From NCBI GenBank assembly GCA_002721825.1, contig PBLS01000021.1:1-64000 (forward strand): a stretch of DNA of 64,000 nt. Reading direction: 5' to 3'. This document shows, one piece after another, positions 49,298-59,641 of this stretch. Each line of letters opens with the position of its first letter. Position 1 is the first letter of the stretch. Origin of the DNA: Magnetovibrio sp. (lineage in GTDB: Bacteria > Pseudomonadota > Alphaproteobacteria > Rhodospirillales > Casp-alpha2). Made by a program: the position numbers and the translations under genes. The notes beneath the pieces were generated by a model that was not told where the DNA came from, made no database searches, and saw only the letters and a program-made list of their open reading frames with translations.

Positions 49298-50474
49298 TGA
49301 TAAGGAAAACACGCCTCATATCTACCTCATCGCGGGAGAAGAGTCAGGCGATAGACTCGGTGGCTCGCTTATGCGTTCTTTAAAAACTATCACATCGGAT
49401 AATATTCGGTTCTCAGGGGTTGGTGGTAAACATATGTCTGAAGAAGGTATCAACAGTTTATTTCCAATTGATAATTTAGCCGTGATGGGACTAATTGAAG
49501 TTCTTCCCAGAGTACCTCTGCTAATTAAACGTATTCGTTATGTAGTTAATGATATTAAGAATACCATGCCCGATGTAGTTGTTACGATTGATGCCCCAGA
49601 CTTCAACTTCCGCGTTGCGCGTAACCTCGCAGATACTAATATCCCCCGAGTGCACTATGTAGCACCAACGGTTTGGGCGTGGCGGCCAGGTCGGGCCAAG
49701 AAGATTTCTCGTATATTCGACCATCTTCTAACATTACTGCCATTTGAACCACCGTACTTCGAATGCCACGATCTAGCTTGCACCTATGTTGGTCACCCTG
49801 TGCTACGAAGTGGCGCAGCAGAAGCTGATAGAAATAGTTTTAGAACAAATCGAAAAATTAAAAATGAGACAGAACTTTTAGCTATAATACCTGGAAGCCG
49901 AAAGGGTGAGGTCAACCGGCATTTACCTATTTTCGGAGAGGCTGCCCGAATCCTTTATAAGCAGTTCCCTAATATTGAGATCATCATTCCAACTCTTGAG
50001 GCAACTCGGAGATTGGCGGAACGAGAAATAGCAGGATGGCCTATGCCAGTTCACCTCACGGTAAATGACCAGGATAAGTATGCAGCATTTGCCACAGCGA
50101 ATGCAGCAATAGCCGCATCTGGCACGGTGACGCTTGAACTAGCCCTTACTGGAACTCCCGCTGTCACCGGATATAAAATGGCTCCCGTTACTACATATAT
50201 TGCAAAACGACTGGTAAAAGTTGTCCATTCTAATTTAGTTAATTTAATCTTAAACCGAAATGCTGTGCCCGAATACTTGCTGGATAAATGTACAGCAACT
50301 CTGCTGGCAGATTCCGTTAAAGAAATTTTAAATAACCGGGAGCTCCAGAATGCACAAAGAACCGCGTTTAAAGAAGCGCTCTTGTTACTTGCGAATAATC
50401 GCTCTGACCCAAGTCGACGAGCAGGTGAAGCTGTTCTAAGCGTCCTCAAAGCAAAAAACAGCAATATCACCTAG
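49290..50474 (+). CDS. lpxB: lipid-A-disaccharide synthase
   Basis: A 394-residue GT-B glycosyltransferase (GT19). It shows 'HIYLIAGEESGDRLGGSLMRSL', 'VVVTIDAPDFNFRVARNL', 'VHYVAPTVWAWRPGRAKKI' and 'LLAIIPGSRKGEVNRHLPIF', and ends in the donor-site 'AASGTVTLELALTGTPAVTGYK'. It joins lipid X with UDP-diacylglucosamine. It is last in the plus-strand block and faces gltA across 31 bases with no visible hairpin. Confidence 0.94.
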   Translation: MISDKENTPHIYLIAGEESGDRLGGSLMRSLKTITSDNIRFSGVGGKHMSEEGINSLFPIDNLAVMGLIEVLPRVPLLIKRIRYVVNDIKNTMPDVVVTIDAPDFNFRVARNLADTNIPRVHYVAPTVWAWRPGRAKKISRIFDHLLTLLPFEPPYFECHDLACTYVGHPVLRSGAAEADRNSFRTNRKIKNETELLAIIPGSRKGEVNRHLPIFGEAARILYKQFPNIEIIIPTLEATRRLAEREIAGWPMPVHLTVNDQDKYAAFATANAAIAASGTVTLELALTGTPAVTGYKMAPVTTYIAKRLVKVVHSNLVNLILNRNAVPEYLLDKCTATLLADSVKEILNNRELQNAQRTAFKEALLLLANNRSDPSRRAGEAVLSVLKAKNSNIT

Positions 50475-50505
50475 AGTATCCGCCGCACAGCAAATTACTT
50501 GAGGT

Positions 50506-51819
50506 TTAACGCTTACTGAGAGGAATATAACCCCTTTCGCCTTCACCAGTATATAATTGCCTAGGACGACCAATTTTTTGAGACGGATCTTCAATCATTT
50601 CGTTCCATTGAGCGACCCAACCAACGGTACGAGCAACAGCAAAAATCACAGTAAATAGGCTAGTAGGGATACCCATAGCTCGGAAGATAATACCGGAATA
50701 GAAATCAACATTGGGGTACAGCTTTTTTTCGATGAAATAGGAATCCTCTAATGCAACCTTCTCCAACCGCATAGCAATATCAAGGAGAGGCTCATTTTCA
50801 ACCCCAAGCTCATCAAGTACCTCATGACAAGTCTGCTGCAAAACAGTAGCACGTGGATCAAAATTTTTATAAACCCGATGGCCAAATCCCATCAAGCGAA
50901 AAGGATCATCCTTATCCTTTGCTTTTTGAATGAATTCTGGAATACGTTCAACTGAACCAATTTCTTTAAGCATTCTAAGAACAGCCTCATTCGCTCCGCC
51001 ATGTGCCGGCCCCCAAAGTGAAGCAATACCAGCAGAAATACAGGCAAAAGGATTAGCCCCCGAAGACCCCGCTAACCGAACCGTAGAGGTCGAGGCGTTC
51101 TGCTCATGGTCTGCATGGAGTATTAATATCCTGTCCATCGCGCGGGCTAGAACTGGATTTACTTCATACTCTTCGCAAGGCGTTGCATTCATCATGTAAA
51201 GAAAATTCTCAGCGTATTTCAAATCGTTACGTGGATATATAAATGGTTGGCCAATAGAGTATTTGTAAGCTAGTGCTGCAATGGTTGGCATCTTTGCTAA
51301 TAAACGGTGGGAAGCGATCATCCTATGCTGTGGGTCGTTTATATCAGTGCTATCGTGATAAAAGGCCGACAAAGCTCCAACCACTCCACAAACTATCGCC
51401 ATTGGATGTGCATCTCTTCGAAATCCTCGGAAAAATGTATTAACTTGCTCGTGCAGCATAGTATGGCGTGAGATGGTGAACTCAAATTCTTGTTTTTCAA
51501 GAGATAAAGGCAGATCTCCATAGAGAAGTAGGTAACAGACCTCCATAAAATCCGAATTCTCAGCTAGGGTATCAATCGGATACCCACGATAACGAAGAAT
51601 ACCGGCTTCCCCATCAATGTATGTGATTTTCGACTCACAGCTTCCTGTAGAAGTGAACCCAGGGTCATACGTAAAGCAATTTGTATTGGAATAAAGCTGG
51701 CGAATATCTATTACATCTGGTCCGGTTGTACCGTGGATAACTGGCAAGTCATAACTTACGCCTGTTTTATTATCCGTAAGTGTAAAACTTTGGATTTCCT
51801 TATTGTCAAACTCGCCCAT
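50506..51819 (-). CDS. gltA: citrate synthase
   Basis: A 437-residue type II (hexameric, Gram-negative) citrate synthase. '[16 protein letters not shown]', '[46 protein letters not shown]' (in parts) and '[16 protein letters not shown]' hold the catalytic His and Asp residues. It condenses oxaloacetate and acetyl-CoA. AGAGGGGG lies just upstream of the ATG. gltX is next upstream on the same strand. Confidence 0.95.
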   Translation of the reverse strand: MGEFDNKEIQSFTLTDNKTGVSYDLPVIHGTTGPDVIDIRQLYSNTNCFTYDPGFTSTGSCESKITYIDGEAGILRYRGYPIDTLAENSDFMEVCYLLLYGDLPLSLEKQEFEFTISRHTMLHEQVNTFFRGFRRDAHPMAIVCGVVGALSAFYHDSTDINDPQHRMIASHRLLAKMPTIAALAYKYSIGQPFIYPRNDLKYAENFLYMMNATPCEEYEVNPVLARAMDRILILHADHEQNASTSTVRLAGSSGANPFACISAGIASLWGPAHGGANEAVLRMLKEIGSVERIPEFIQKAKDKDDPFRLMGFGHRVYKNFDPRATVLQQTCHEVLDELGVENEPLLDIAMRLEKVALEDSYFIEKKLYPNVDFYSGIIFRAMGIPTSLFTVIFAVARTVGWVAQWNEMIEDPSQKIGRPRQLYTGEGERGYIPLSKR

Positions 51820-51925
51820 AGCACCCCCTCTTCGACCACATCTTAGGATATTCTAACCTGTCAAAGCAAAGCGACAGACTAGTACATTTTATTTAAATAT
51901 ACCATAAAATGCCAAACGTTCCAAT

Positions 51926-53356
51926 TTATGCTCCTGACTGGCTCTCCAGCAAATCCTTTATTCGTCCAAGAGCCTCATCGCGGCCAAGAGCCACTAATAT
52001 CTCACAAATTCCCGGCGTATTTGTTGTCCCTGTTAACGCTACCCGAAGTACCTGCGCTACATCTTTCATTTTACATTTCGTTTTTTCTAAATATGTTTTT
52101 ATCGTTACTTCGAGTTGATCCTCCCTCCAGTCCTTCAATTTGCAAAAGGAGTCGTAGACATCAGACAATCTTTTTATCGCATCGTTGTCGAAAATACCCC
52201 GGACGTCCTTATCCATAATTATAGGACGCGATACCGCATAAAATTCTGATTTTTCAATAAGTTCTGTTATTGTTCTCGCTCTTTTTCGTAATCCCGGAAG
52301 GCCTTTGCGTACACGATCAATAGCCGCACTTGAAAGTTTATGTCCAATGCGTTCTGCTAGACCCGACGTGAGTAAATTAATCAACAATTCATCTTCGCAC
52401 GTTTGCATATAATGTGCGTTAGTTGCCATAAGCTTATCTAGATCAAATCGCGCGGCTGCTTTATTTACAGCATTTAGATCAAACCATTCTATTGCCTCGT
52501 TGCGTAAAATAATCTCATCATCCCCATGGCTCCATCCTAGTCGCAATAGGTAATTACATAACGCATCCGCAAGGAAACCCATTTCACGATAAGTCTCTAC
52601 TCCTAATGCGCCGTGCCGTTTTGATAATTTACTACCGTCAGCACCAAGAATTAATGGTATGTGCGCAAATATCGGTCTTGCCCAGCCCATTGCGTTAAAT
52701 ATTTGGGATTGACGAAACGCATTGGTAAAATGATCGTCTCCACGGATAACATGAGTAATCCCCATATCATGATCATCAACAACTACAGCTAACATATACG
52801 TTGGGGTGCGATCAGCGCGCAGCAAAACCATATCATCTATGGTTTCATTTGATACTGAGACCTCTCCTTGCACACAATCATTAATAACGGTTACACCTTC
52901 TTTCGGCGCTTTCAATCTCACGACAGGCTCTACACCAAGTGGCGCACTAGACGGATCACGGTCGCGCCAACGACCGTCGTAGAGCATCTTTTTGCCCTCA
53001 GCACGGGCACGGTCACGCATCTCTGCCAGCTCCTCCGGCGAACAGTAGCAGTTATAAGCTTGACCTGAAGCTAGCATCTCCTCAACAACTTCACGGTGGC
53101 GATGAACTCTAGTATATTGAGATACGGCTTCACCTTCCCACTCTAGACCAAGCCAGGATAATCCATCCAAAATAGCCTGAACAGCCTCATCGGTGAACCG
53201 CATTCGGTCCGTATCCTCAATACGAAGAAGAAATTTACCTCCATTTCCATACTTCTCATGGTGTTTGGCAAATAACCAATTAAAAAGCGCAGTTCTCGCG
53301 CCTCCGATATGTAAAAAACCAGTAGGTGAGGGCGCGAATCGTGTAATAACACTCAT
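51926..53356 (-). CDS. gltX: glutamyl-tRNA synthetase
   Basis: A 476-residue class I synthetase. The HIGH-type motif is in 'RFAPSPTGFLHIGGARTALFNWLFA', and the KMSKS-type motif is KLSKR in 'GADGSKLSKRHGAL'. 'CYCSPEELAEMRDRARAEGK' is the zinc-region segment. The C-terminal anticodon-binding domain is complete. Discriminating or non-discriminating function cannot be told from the sequence. Confidence 0.93.
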   Translation of the reverse strand: MSVITRFAPSPTGFLHIGGARTALFNWLFAKHHEKYGNGGKFLLRIEDTDRMRFTDEAVQAILDGLSWLGLEWEGEAVSQYTRVHRHREVVEEMLASGQAYNCYCSPEELAEMRDRARAEGKKMLYDGRWRDRDPSSAPLGVEPVVRLKAPKEGVTVINDCVQGEVSVSNETIDDMVLLRADRTPTYMLAVVVDDHDMGITHVIRGDDHFTNAFRQSQIFNAMGWARPIFAHIPLILGADGSKLSKRHGALGVETYREMGFLADALCNYLLRLGWSHGDDEIILRNEAIEWFDLNAVNKAAARFDLDKLMATNAHYMQTCEDELLINLLTSGLAERIGHKLSSAAIDRVRKGLPGLRKRARTITELIEKSEFYAVSRPIIMDKDVRGIFDNDAIKRLSDVYDSFCKLKDWREDQLEVTIKTYLEKTKCKMKDVAQVLRVALTGTTNTPGICEILVALGRDEALGRIKDLLESQSGA

Positions 53357-53587
53357 AACACAGTCATTATATTCAAGAGATTATCCAATTATGTATCGAA
53401 CTTTATCACACTATTTTCTAACTTGCAGCCCAGGCATGTTTTTTTATTAACAAGCTAACCATCTGAAAAACATAAATTCATTGGCGTAGGAGCTGAAATA
53501 GCAAATCGAATTTTAAGAAAATAATTTATTCTTAGATGTGTATACAGGCTTGATTAGTAAACTGTATTGATAGATTACTAACATGTT

Positions 53588-54130
53588 ATGAGGTTAAAAT
53601 GTCTGCAAGTCTGGATCAAAACTCCCTATCTATCTGGGTTATTGCTCTTATTTCTATTGCCTGGTTGTTTCGGAGTGATGGGAATAAACAGCGATCACCA
53701 CATTATTGGTCTAGATAATATAGCCAAAAGATATTGCGCTGAAGAAACTACATTGGCAAAAAAAGCTAACTGGGATAACGCTGACGTTGTAGAAGAAGGA
53801 ATTAAGAATAATTTATACGAGTACGGACTTATAACGTTGTGGCAAAACAAACCGCATATAATTAAAATCACTAATAAAGATGGGGTTCCTCGTACATTTA
53901 GAGCCCCGGAATTTCTCCGCGACGCAGCACTTTTCCAAGTTGTTTTCAACAATAAAACGCATAAAGAAGTATGTTTAAATGCAGTTACTTTAGCGCCAAA
54001 TAGCTCTGCAGAGTTGCACATTATTCCCCTGAAAAAGGGAAGTTACGACTATCACGAGACGCTTCATTGGGCCTGGCTATTCGGCGAAATTTTCACAGGT
54101 GCAGACGTTGGTCTAATTCAAGTTAATTAA
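53588..54130 (+). CDS. putative lipoprotein with cupredoxin-like domain
   Basis: A 180-residue protein not recognised as a named family. The N-terminus has a hydrophobic signal followed by a lipobox-like LPGC (about residues 24-27), suggesting a lipidated periplasmic or outer membrane protein. The middle reads 'LITLWQNKPHIIKITNKDGVPRTFRAPEFLRDAALFQ' (in parts) and the end 'VTLAPNSSAELHIIPLKKGSYDYHETLHW', which resembles the strand order of cupredoxin-like copper-resistance proteins. The canonical Cys-x-His-x-Met copper loop is not obvious. It lies on the opposite strand between gltX and lexA, where many alphaproteobacteria carry comEC. Confidence 0.6.
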   Translation: MRLKCLQVWIKTPYLSGLLLLFLLPGCFGVMGINSDHHIIGLDNIAKRYCAEETTLAKKANWDNADVVEEGIKNNLYEYGLITLWQNKPHIIKITNKDGVPRTFRAPEFLRDAALFQVVFNNKTHKEVCLNAVTLAPNSSAELHIIPLKKGSYDYHETLHWAWLFGEIFTGADVGLIQVN

Positions 54131-54574
54131 CCCTACCGATAAATTTATCGACCTTTCTGAATAAACTACGCTCCGGCTTAAAGTTACCAGTCATTATCAG
54201 CTTTCGCAGATTTTGTGAAATACAGTGCGGATAATTTAGATGCCAATGGCGTACACATATTTTTAGTGGAAGACGGTCTCCAAACCGAATTTATAATTTT
54301 TGATGATACACAAAAAATGGCAATTGTGTTGGAAGATTAAAGGCTAGGTCATTGGTTGTGATGGGGATCGCCCACTGTTCTCATCCTTCTCTGTGGCTGA
54401 TTTATTTTTTTGGGTGCTCAAAAAAAGCCATTTTCTAAAAGTAGCTGAAAACAGGGGTTTAAAAATCAAGATTTAAGGCATTACCAAGCAAATAATTTTG
54501 GAATAATTACCTCACCTCTTAAAACCAACTGCTAATTGATTACGTATCAGATAACCCGAGAATATGCTTTACAA
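54131..54574. other. 444-base gap with possible gene remnants
   Basis: No convincing intact gene. A 14-base palindrome CGATAAATTTATCG (54137-54150) lies just after the lipoprotein stop. A 42-codon GTG frame (54215-54340) gives an acidic peptide containing 'GVHIFLVEDGLQTEFIIFDD', without recognised homology or Shine-Dalgarno; it may be debris of a lost gene. The rest is AT-rich. Confidence 0.4.
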
Positions 54575-55306
54575 CTAATAGGAACGGATAAGACCAACTA
54601 AGCGTCCCTGGATTTGCACCTGATCTGGACCAAAAATGCGAGTTTCATACTTTTTGTTGGCAGGTTCTAAAGCAATAGAGTCACCCTTCCGACGCAAACG
54701 CTTCAGTGTCACCTCACTACCTTCAATAAGGGCTACTACTATAGAACCATTTTCTGCGGTTTCAGCACTTCGGATAATTACCGTGTCCCCATCAAAAATA
54801 CCAACATCAATCATAGAATCGCCATCGACTTCAAGAGCATAATGATCAATGTTAGAAGCAACCATCCCCGGTGGAACCTCAATGATACTCGAAGGGTCCT
54901 GCAACGCGTCAATAGGTGTCCCCGCAGCTATTCGGCCATAGAGCGGCAAATGCAAATTCCTACTATCTTCAATCGCCAAACCAATTCGGCTGTTTCTTGA
55001 GACCACTGGCTCTCTAAAACTACCGTCAATAACATTAGTCGAAAATTGGTTTCTCTCTTGACCACTATCTGCCGAATACTGGTTATTCATTTTATCGGGT
55101 ATTTTTAATACCTCTAGTGCACGAGCCTTATGGGGCAACCGGCGAATAAACCCGCGTTCCTGCAAACCAGTTATCAAACGATGTATCCCTGATTTTGACT
55201 TTAAATTAAGCGCCGCTTTCATTTCGTCATAAGAAGGAGAGATACCTGTATTTCGCAACGTCTTATCTATAAAAGCAAGTAATTGGAACTGTTTACGTGT
55301 GAGCAT
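54575..55306 (-). CDS. lexA: SOS response repressor LexA
   Basis: A repressor-protease of about 243 residues. The N-terminal winged helix begins '[33 protein letters not shown]'. The autocleavage Ala-Gly is in '[10 protein letters not shown]', the catalytic Ser in '[11 protein letters not shown]' and Lys in '[10 protein letters not shown]'. I start at the ATG of MLTRKQ; the ORF-track TTG is four codons earlier. A GTTC-N7-GTTC box lies about 41 bases upstream, consistent with autoregulation. Confidence 0.94.
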   Translation of the reverse strand: MLTRKQFQLLAFIDKTLRNTGISPSYDEMKAALNLKSKSGIHRLITGLQERGFIRRLPHKARALEVLKIPDKMNNQYSADSGQERNQFSTNVIDGSFREPVVSRNSRIGLAIEDSRNLHLPLYGRIAAGTPIDALQDPSSIIEVPPGMVASNIDHYALEVDGDSMIDVGIFDGDTVIIRSAETAENGSIVVALIEGSEVTLKRLRRKGDSIALEPANKKYETRIFGPDQVQIQGRLVGLIRSY

Positions 55307-55346
55307 ATTTGTGGACAAACCTTTAAATTAACACTTGTTCACATAT

Positions 55347-55361
55347 GTTCTATTTTAGTTC
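55347..55361 (-). promoter_or_regulatory. LexA (SOS) box upstream of lexA
   Basis: The plus strand reads GTTCTATTTTAGTTC, an exact match to the alphaproteobacterial SOS box GTTC-N7-GTTC (GAAC-N7-GAAC on the lexA coding strand). A third GTTC lies at 55337-55340 with a 6-base spacer. The position upstream of lexA fits self-repression. The window shows no other clear copy. Confidence 0.8.
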
Positions 55362-55440
55362 TCGTTTTATGTCAAATTTTTTACGCACCTTAAACACAAA
55401 TTTCTACGTTTTACTTGTGCAGAACTATTAAAATACGTTG

Positions 55441-56673
55441 TCAAAATTCTCTACCTTCATCAAGCCGAAGAACTGTCACGAGATCTCCTTTTTTAGAGGC
55501 ATCTGCTTTTGGCGGCCTAACAACTAGACAATCAGCTTTAGCAAACAATGCCATCATTCCACTGTCTTGTTGCAGAAACGGAGTCGCTAAGAGACTACCG
55601 TCTTTACAATAGTCCAGTGCTGCCCGCATATAATCTTGACGAATTCCATTCGCCTCTATATCCCGCCCCAAGCGTGCTATCGCCATACCAGGCACCCTTG
55701 AAGGATCGACGCCCAACATAGATTCAACTGCGGCACGCAAAAATACTACGGAAGTGACCCCCGCAGAAACGGGATTACCTGGCAATCCTAAAACTGCAAT
55801 ATTTTTCAAACGTCCAAAAATTAATGGTTTGCCTGGCCGCATTGCAATTTTATAAAAATTAACTTCTAACCCATTCTCTCCTAATACCTTGCGTATAAGA
55901 TCGAAATCACCGACGGAGGCTCCTCCAATAGTTACAAGTAAATCAGCATTATTTGCTCCAGCTAGAGCCTCACGCAAAGATTCTGGAGTATCTCTGGCTA
56001 TACCAAGATCAATCGGTTCACCACCTAGACCCTGAATATAGGCGCCTACAGCTATCGAATTCGATGAAATAATTTGATCAAATTGTTTAGATTCGCCCGG
56101 CATAACTAATTCGTCACCAGTAGCTAAAATAGCTATTTTTGGACGACGCCGTACCTTTAACCATGGAATATTCATGGAGGCTGCCAGCCCTATATCGCGT
56201 GCAGTCAGCCGTTTACCCGCTGATAGTAACAAATCACCCTCAGAAAAATCGAGCCCTGCCAATCTAATGTTTGCGCCAACTGCCGCGTTTTCCTCTATCG
56301 TTACCTGGTTTCCATCGGTATGAGTAACTTCTTGAATAATAACAGTATCCGCTCCATCAGGAATTACGGATCCTGTAAATATTCTCGCACATTCTCCCGT
56401 CCTTATAGCACCATCAAACCTTCGACCAGCCTGCGCTACCCCTACTTGCGTCAGTGTAATTGGTGCATTCTCTATATCCACTGCTCGTAGCGCATATCCA
56501 TCCATCGAAGAAATTGCTACCGGAGGTTGAGTTAAACGAGCCGATACATCTTCAGCAAGTATTCTACCGAGCCCTTTTGTCAGCGTTATCTGCTCCGCAG
56601 GTAAAGTTTGAAAAGCACTGGTTACCCGCGCCAAAGCTTCATCGACACTAAGCATCTGAGAAACCTTATTCAT
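55441..56673 (-). CDS. moeA: molybdopterin molybdenumtransferase MoeA
   Basis: A 410-residue enzyme that inserts molybdate into adenylylated molybdopterin. Domain signatures include 'SMDGYALRA', 'ILATGDELVMPGE', 'VTIGGASVGDFDLI' and 'VLGLPGNPVSAGVTSVVF', with the C-terminal beta domain ending 'DLVTVLRLDE'. It follows moaC by 9 bases on the minus strand. The molybdoenzymes it serves are not in the window. Confidence 0.93.
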   Translation of the reverse strand: MNKVSQMLSVDEALARVTSAFQTLPAEQITLTKGLGRILAEDVSARLTQPPVAISSMDGYALRAVDIENAPITLTQVGVAQAGRRFDGAIRTGECARIFTGSVIPDGADTVIIQEVTHTDGNQVTIEENAAVGANIRLAGLDFSEGDLLLSAGKRLTARDIGLAASMNIPWLKVRRRPKIAILATGDELVMPGESKQFDQIISSNSIAVGAYIQGLGGEPIDLGIARDTPESLREALAGANNADLLVTIGGASVGDFDLIRKVLGENGLEVNFYKIAMRPGKPLIFGRLKNIAVLGLPGNPVSAGVTSVVFLRAAVESMLGVDPSRVPGMAIARLGRDIEANGIRQDYMRAALDYCKDGSLLATPFLQQDSGMMALFAKADCLVVRPPKADASKKGDLVTVLRLDEGREF

Positions 56674-56682
56674 AACATTTAA

Positions 56683-57159
56683 TTATTTCACTTGATAGGT
56701 TCCGGATTTTCCACCGGACTTATGGACTAAATGGATATCTGTGATACGCATACTTCGATCAACTGACTTACACATATCATAAATAGTTAAAGCCGCAATT
56801 GAAGCTGCCGTTAAAGCTTCCATTTCAACACCTGTTTGACCGGTAATTTTGCACGTAGCCGAGATAGTAATAGCGTCACGCTCCGGTTCGCAAATTAAAT
56901 CAACAGTTACTGAGGAAAGGTTCAACGGATGACAGAGCGGGATAAGATCCGGTGTTCTTTTCGCCCCCATGATTCCCGCTAATTGCGCTACCGATAGCAC
57001 ATCGCCTTTTTTAACTCCGCCATCCATAATTAATGAAAGCGTCTCAGGCTGCATAATAACACTGCACCTAGCAGTCGCCACTCTTTCGGACACCTCCTTA
57101 GTCGACACATCCACCATGATTGCATTACCCTTATCATCAATATGAGTAAATTCACTCAT
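56683..57159 (-). CDS. moaC: cyclic pyranopterin monophosphate synthase MoaC
   Basis: A 158-residue enzyme for the second half of the first molybdopterin step. '[21 protein letters not shown]' and '[28 protein letters not shown]' (in parts) include the catalytic Asp and Lys regions. It overlaps trpC by 4 bases (ATGA), so the trp and mo genes are translationally linked, a common alphaproteobacterial arrangement. Confidence 0.94.
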   Translation of the reverse strand: MSEFTHIDDKGNAIMVDVSTKEVSERVATARCSVIMQPETLSLIMDGGVKKGDVLSVAQLAGIMGAKRTPDLIPLCHPLNLSSVTVDLICEPERDAITISATCKITGQTGVEMEALTAASIAALTIYDMCKSVDRSMRITDIHLVHKSGGKSGTYQVK

Positions 57160-57968
57160 GATGGGCTCTCCAATTCACTCCGGGTAAGTAGGTTAGTCGT
57201 CGCAATTTGAACGTCTTCTTGCCTCATTAAAGATTCGCCCACTAAAAAGCAGCGAGCACCAACACTTGCCATCCGCGCAAGATCTGTTGGTGTGTAAAGG
57301 CCACTTTCGCTGACTAATATGCAATGCCCTGGTGCCATTGGTGCCAATCGTTCTGTCATAGAGATATCCACTTCCAGTGTCTTGAGGTTTCGGTTGTTTA
57401 TACCGATTAGATCACTTTCCAGTTTCAAGGCGCGATTCATCTCCTCGTTATCGTGCACCTCAACCAAAACGTCCATAGCCCAATCACGGGCAGCCGCCAT
57501 TAACTCAGACGCGTGAGAGTCATCTAATGCTGCCATAATAAGCAATATACAATCGCCTCCTAGTGCACGCGTTTCAATAACTTGATACGGATCCAGCATA
57601 AAATCTTTTCGTAAAACCGGCAGTACCGTGGACTTACGAGCCAAAATTAAATCGTCATCCGCGCCTTGGAAATAAGGTGTATCGGTTAGGACTGAAATAC
57701 AACAAGCTCCCCCTTCTTCATAGGCTTTAGCAAGTGCTCCAGGGTTAAAATTAGACCGAATAAGACCTTTCGAAGGAGATGCCTTTTTTATCTCAGCTAT
57801 CAGACCGTATTGACCGCTATTTATAGCTTCACGTAATTTAAGTGCGAAGCCGCGTGGCGGCGACGCTGCGCGCGCCAAGGCTTCAACCTCGCGGAGAGAA
57901 CACTCAGCTAACGAACGGGCGATATGCTCACGCTTTGCTTTGCAGATACGAGCTAGAACATCGCTCAT
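57156..57968 (-). CDS. trpC: indole-3-glycerol phosphate synthase
   Basis: A 270-residue TIM-barrel enzyme. '[16 protein letters not shown]' carries the catalytic Lys/Ser motif, '[15 protein letters not shown]' the second Lys, and '[14 protein letters not shown]' and '[13 protein letters not shown]' the phosphate site. It is monofunctional, not fused to trpF. It overlaps trpD upstream and moaC downstream by 4 bases each. Confidence 0.94.
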   Translation of the reverse strand: MSDVLARICKAKREHIARSLAECSLREVEALARAASPPRGFALKLREAINSGQYGLIAEIKKASPSKGLIRSNFNPGALAKAYEEGGACCISVLTDTPYFQGADDDLILARKSTVLPVLRKDFMLDPYQVIETRALGGDCILLIMAALDDSHASELMAAARDWAMDVLVEVHDNEEMNRALKLESDLIGINNRNLKTLEVDISMTERLAPMAPGHCILVSESGLYTPTDLARMASVGARCFLVGESLMRQEDVQIATTNLLTRSELESPS

Positions 57969-58987
57969 GGTTTTGAATTGGTAATTTCCACTAGATTTCC
58001 TAGAGCTGCCCGCGCCCTACCATCATCGATCGAGGCCGCAGCATACTCTACCCCAATTTTCAAATCATCCACCTTACCAGCAACAATCAAGCTAGCGGCT
58101 GCATTGATAAGGACAATATCACGATAGGGACCGCCGTGCCCATCAAGTAAGTTAGAAATAGCTGAGGCATTGTACGTACTATCACCACCTTTAAGATCCT
58201 CATGCTTAGCTATCGGTATTCCAGCATCCTGGGGATTAACCTCAAAGGTACGAACATTGCCATTTTCGAGCGCCGCAACATAAGTATTACCGGTAGTTGT
58301 TATCTCATCCATACCGTCAGAGCCGTGCACAACCCAGGTGGATGAACAGCCCAAAATACCAAGAACCTCAGCCATTGGTTCGATCCAAGCTTGGTCGAAT
58401 ACACCCGTAAATTGACGCTTAACGCCAGCCGGGTTCGAAAGTGGGCCAAGTCTATTAAAAATAGTACGGATGCCTATCGACTGGCGCACCGGCATAACGT
58501 GCTTCATGGAATTGTGATGGCGCGGTGCTGGCATGAACCCGATGCAAGCCTCAGCAATCGATTTTTCAACTAATGAAAGATCACAATCCAAGTTAACACC
58601 GAGCGCTGTAAGTACGTCCGAGGCCCCAGATTTAGACGTAATTGCACGGTTACCATGTTTTGCAACGGGTACTCCACACCCAGCAACAACTAGAGCAGTA
58701 GCCGTAGAAATATTATAGGTACCCAAGCTATCACCCCCTGTCCCAACAATATCCATGGCTCCCTCTGGCGCAGAAACGGTCAACATTTTTGCGCGAATCG
58801 CACGAACAGCACCGGTAATTTCATCAACGGATTCGCCACGCAACCGAAGTGCCATCAAGAGAGCGCCCATTTGTGAGTCCGTTGCAAGCCCATCCATAAT
58901 GATATTGAAAGCTTTTTCAACCTCATCAGCAGACAGAAAATGACCATCTGCCACTCGTGCTAAGATAGGTTTAATATCCTCACTCAT
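57965..58987 (-). CDS. trpD: anthranilate phosphoribosyltransferase
   Basis: A 340-residue enzyme with the PRPP loop 'DIVGTGGDSLGTYNISTATA' (about residues 79-98), 'KHGNRAITSKSGASDVLTALG' and 'FMPAPRHHNSMKHVMPVRQSIGIRTIFNRLGPLSNP' (in parts). It attaches phosphoribose to anthranilate. It lies between trpG and trpC in a compact operon. Confidence 0.95.
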   Translation of the reverse strand: MSEDIKPILARVADGHFLSADEVEKAFNIIMDGLATDSQMGALLMALRLRGESVDEITGAVRAIRAKMLTVSAPEGAMDIVGTGGDSLGTYNISTATALVVAGCGVPVAKHGNRAITSKSGASDVLTALGVNLDCDLSLVEKSIAEACIGFMPAPRHHNSMKHVMPVRQSIGIRTIFNRLGPLSNPAGVKRQFTGVFDQAWIEPMAEVLGILGCSSTWVVHGSDGMDEITTTGNTYVAALENGNVRTFEVNPQDAGIPIAKHEDLKGGDSTYNASAISNLLDGHGGPYRDIVLINAAASLIVAGKVDDLKIGVEYAAASIDDGRARAALGNLVEITNSKP

Positions 58988-58989
58988 GA

Positions 58990-59568
58990 CTACAATCTCC
59001 CGCGAGACATATTAACGAAATTCTCTAATAAGCGATGTCCATATTCAGACGCTATACTTTCCGGATGAAACTGCACACCGTGGATAGGGTATTTCTTATG
59101 AGACAATCCTTGTATGACACCGTCCTCACTTTTTGCTGTCACCTTTAGCCACTTTGGCACACTATCATTGGCAACTGTTAAAGAATGATAACGGGTAGCC
59201 TTAAATGGAGAAGGAATACTATTAAATATTTCAGCGCCGTTGTGTGTGATTGTACTAATCTTACCATGCATCGGTTCTGGAGAACGTACGATTTCTCCAC
59301 CGAACACTTGACCGATACACTGGTGCCCTAGACATACCCCTAAAATAGGAATTTTTCCTTCTAAACATCTAATAATATCCAAACATACCCCAGCTTGGTC
59401 TGGATCGCATGGTCCTGGCGAAAGGACTATACCATCGGGCTTCATAGTCAAAACATCCTCAACCCCAATTGCATCGTTTCTATATACAACAACATCTGCC
59501 CCAATCTCGCCCATAAAATGGCGAAGATTGTAGACGAAACTGTCATAGTTATCGATGAGCAGAAACAT
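58990..59568 (-). CDS. trpG: anthranilate synthase glutamine amidotransferase component
   Basis: A 192-residue class I amidotransferase. The N-terminus is 'MFLLIDNYDSFVYNLRHFMGE', the oxyanion loop 'LSPGPCDPDQAG', the nucleophile Cys in 'GVCLGHQCIGQ' and the His/Glu in 'VQFHPESIASEYG'. It supplies ammonia to TrpE, which is not adjacent in this window. It may also serve 4-amino-4-deoxychorismate synthase. Confidence 0.93.
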   Translation of the reverse strand: MFLLIDNYDSFVYNLRHFMGEIGADVVVYRNDAIGVEDVLTMKPDGIVLSPGPCDPDQAGVCLDIIRCLEGKIPILGVCLGHQCIGQVFGGEIVRSPEPMHGKISTITHNGAEIFNSIPSPFKATRYHSLTVANDSVPKWLKVTAKSEDGVIQGLSHKKYPIHGVQFHPESIASEYGHRLLENFVNMSRGRL

Positions 59569-59641
59569 TTCAAATGGTTATGAAACCTAGGCCGCCCGCG
59601 GTCAAGCTTCTAAAGATCGCTTCATGTTATAATTAGGTAGC

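Noticed and set aside
58400-58460. tRNA T-arm-like GGTTCGAA sequence
   Set aside because: It lies inside trpD and no cloverleaf can be built around it; no tRNA gene was found anywhere in the window.
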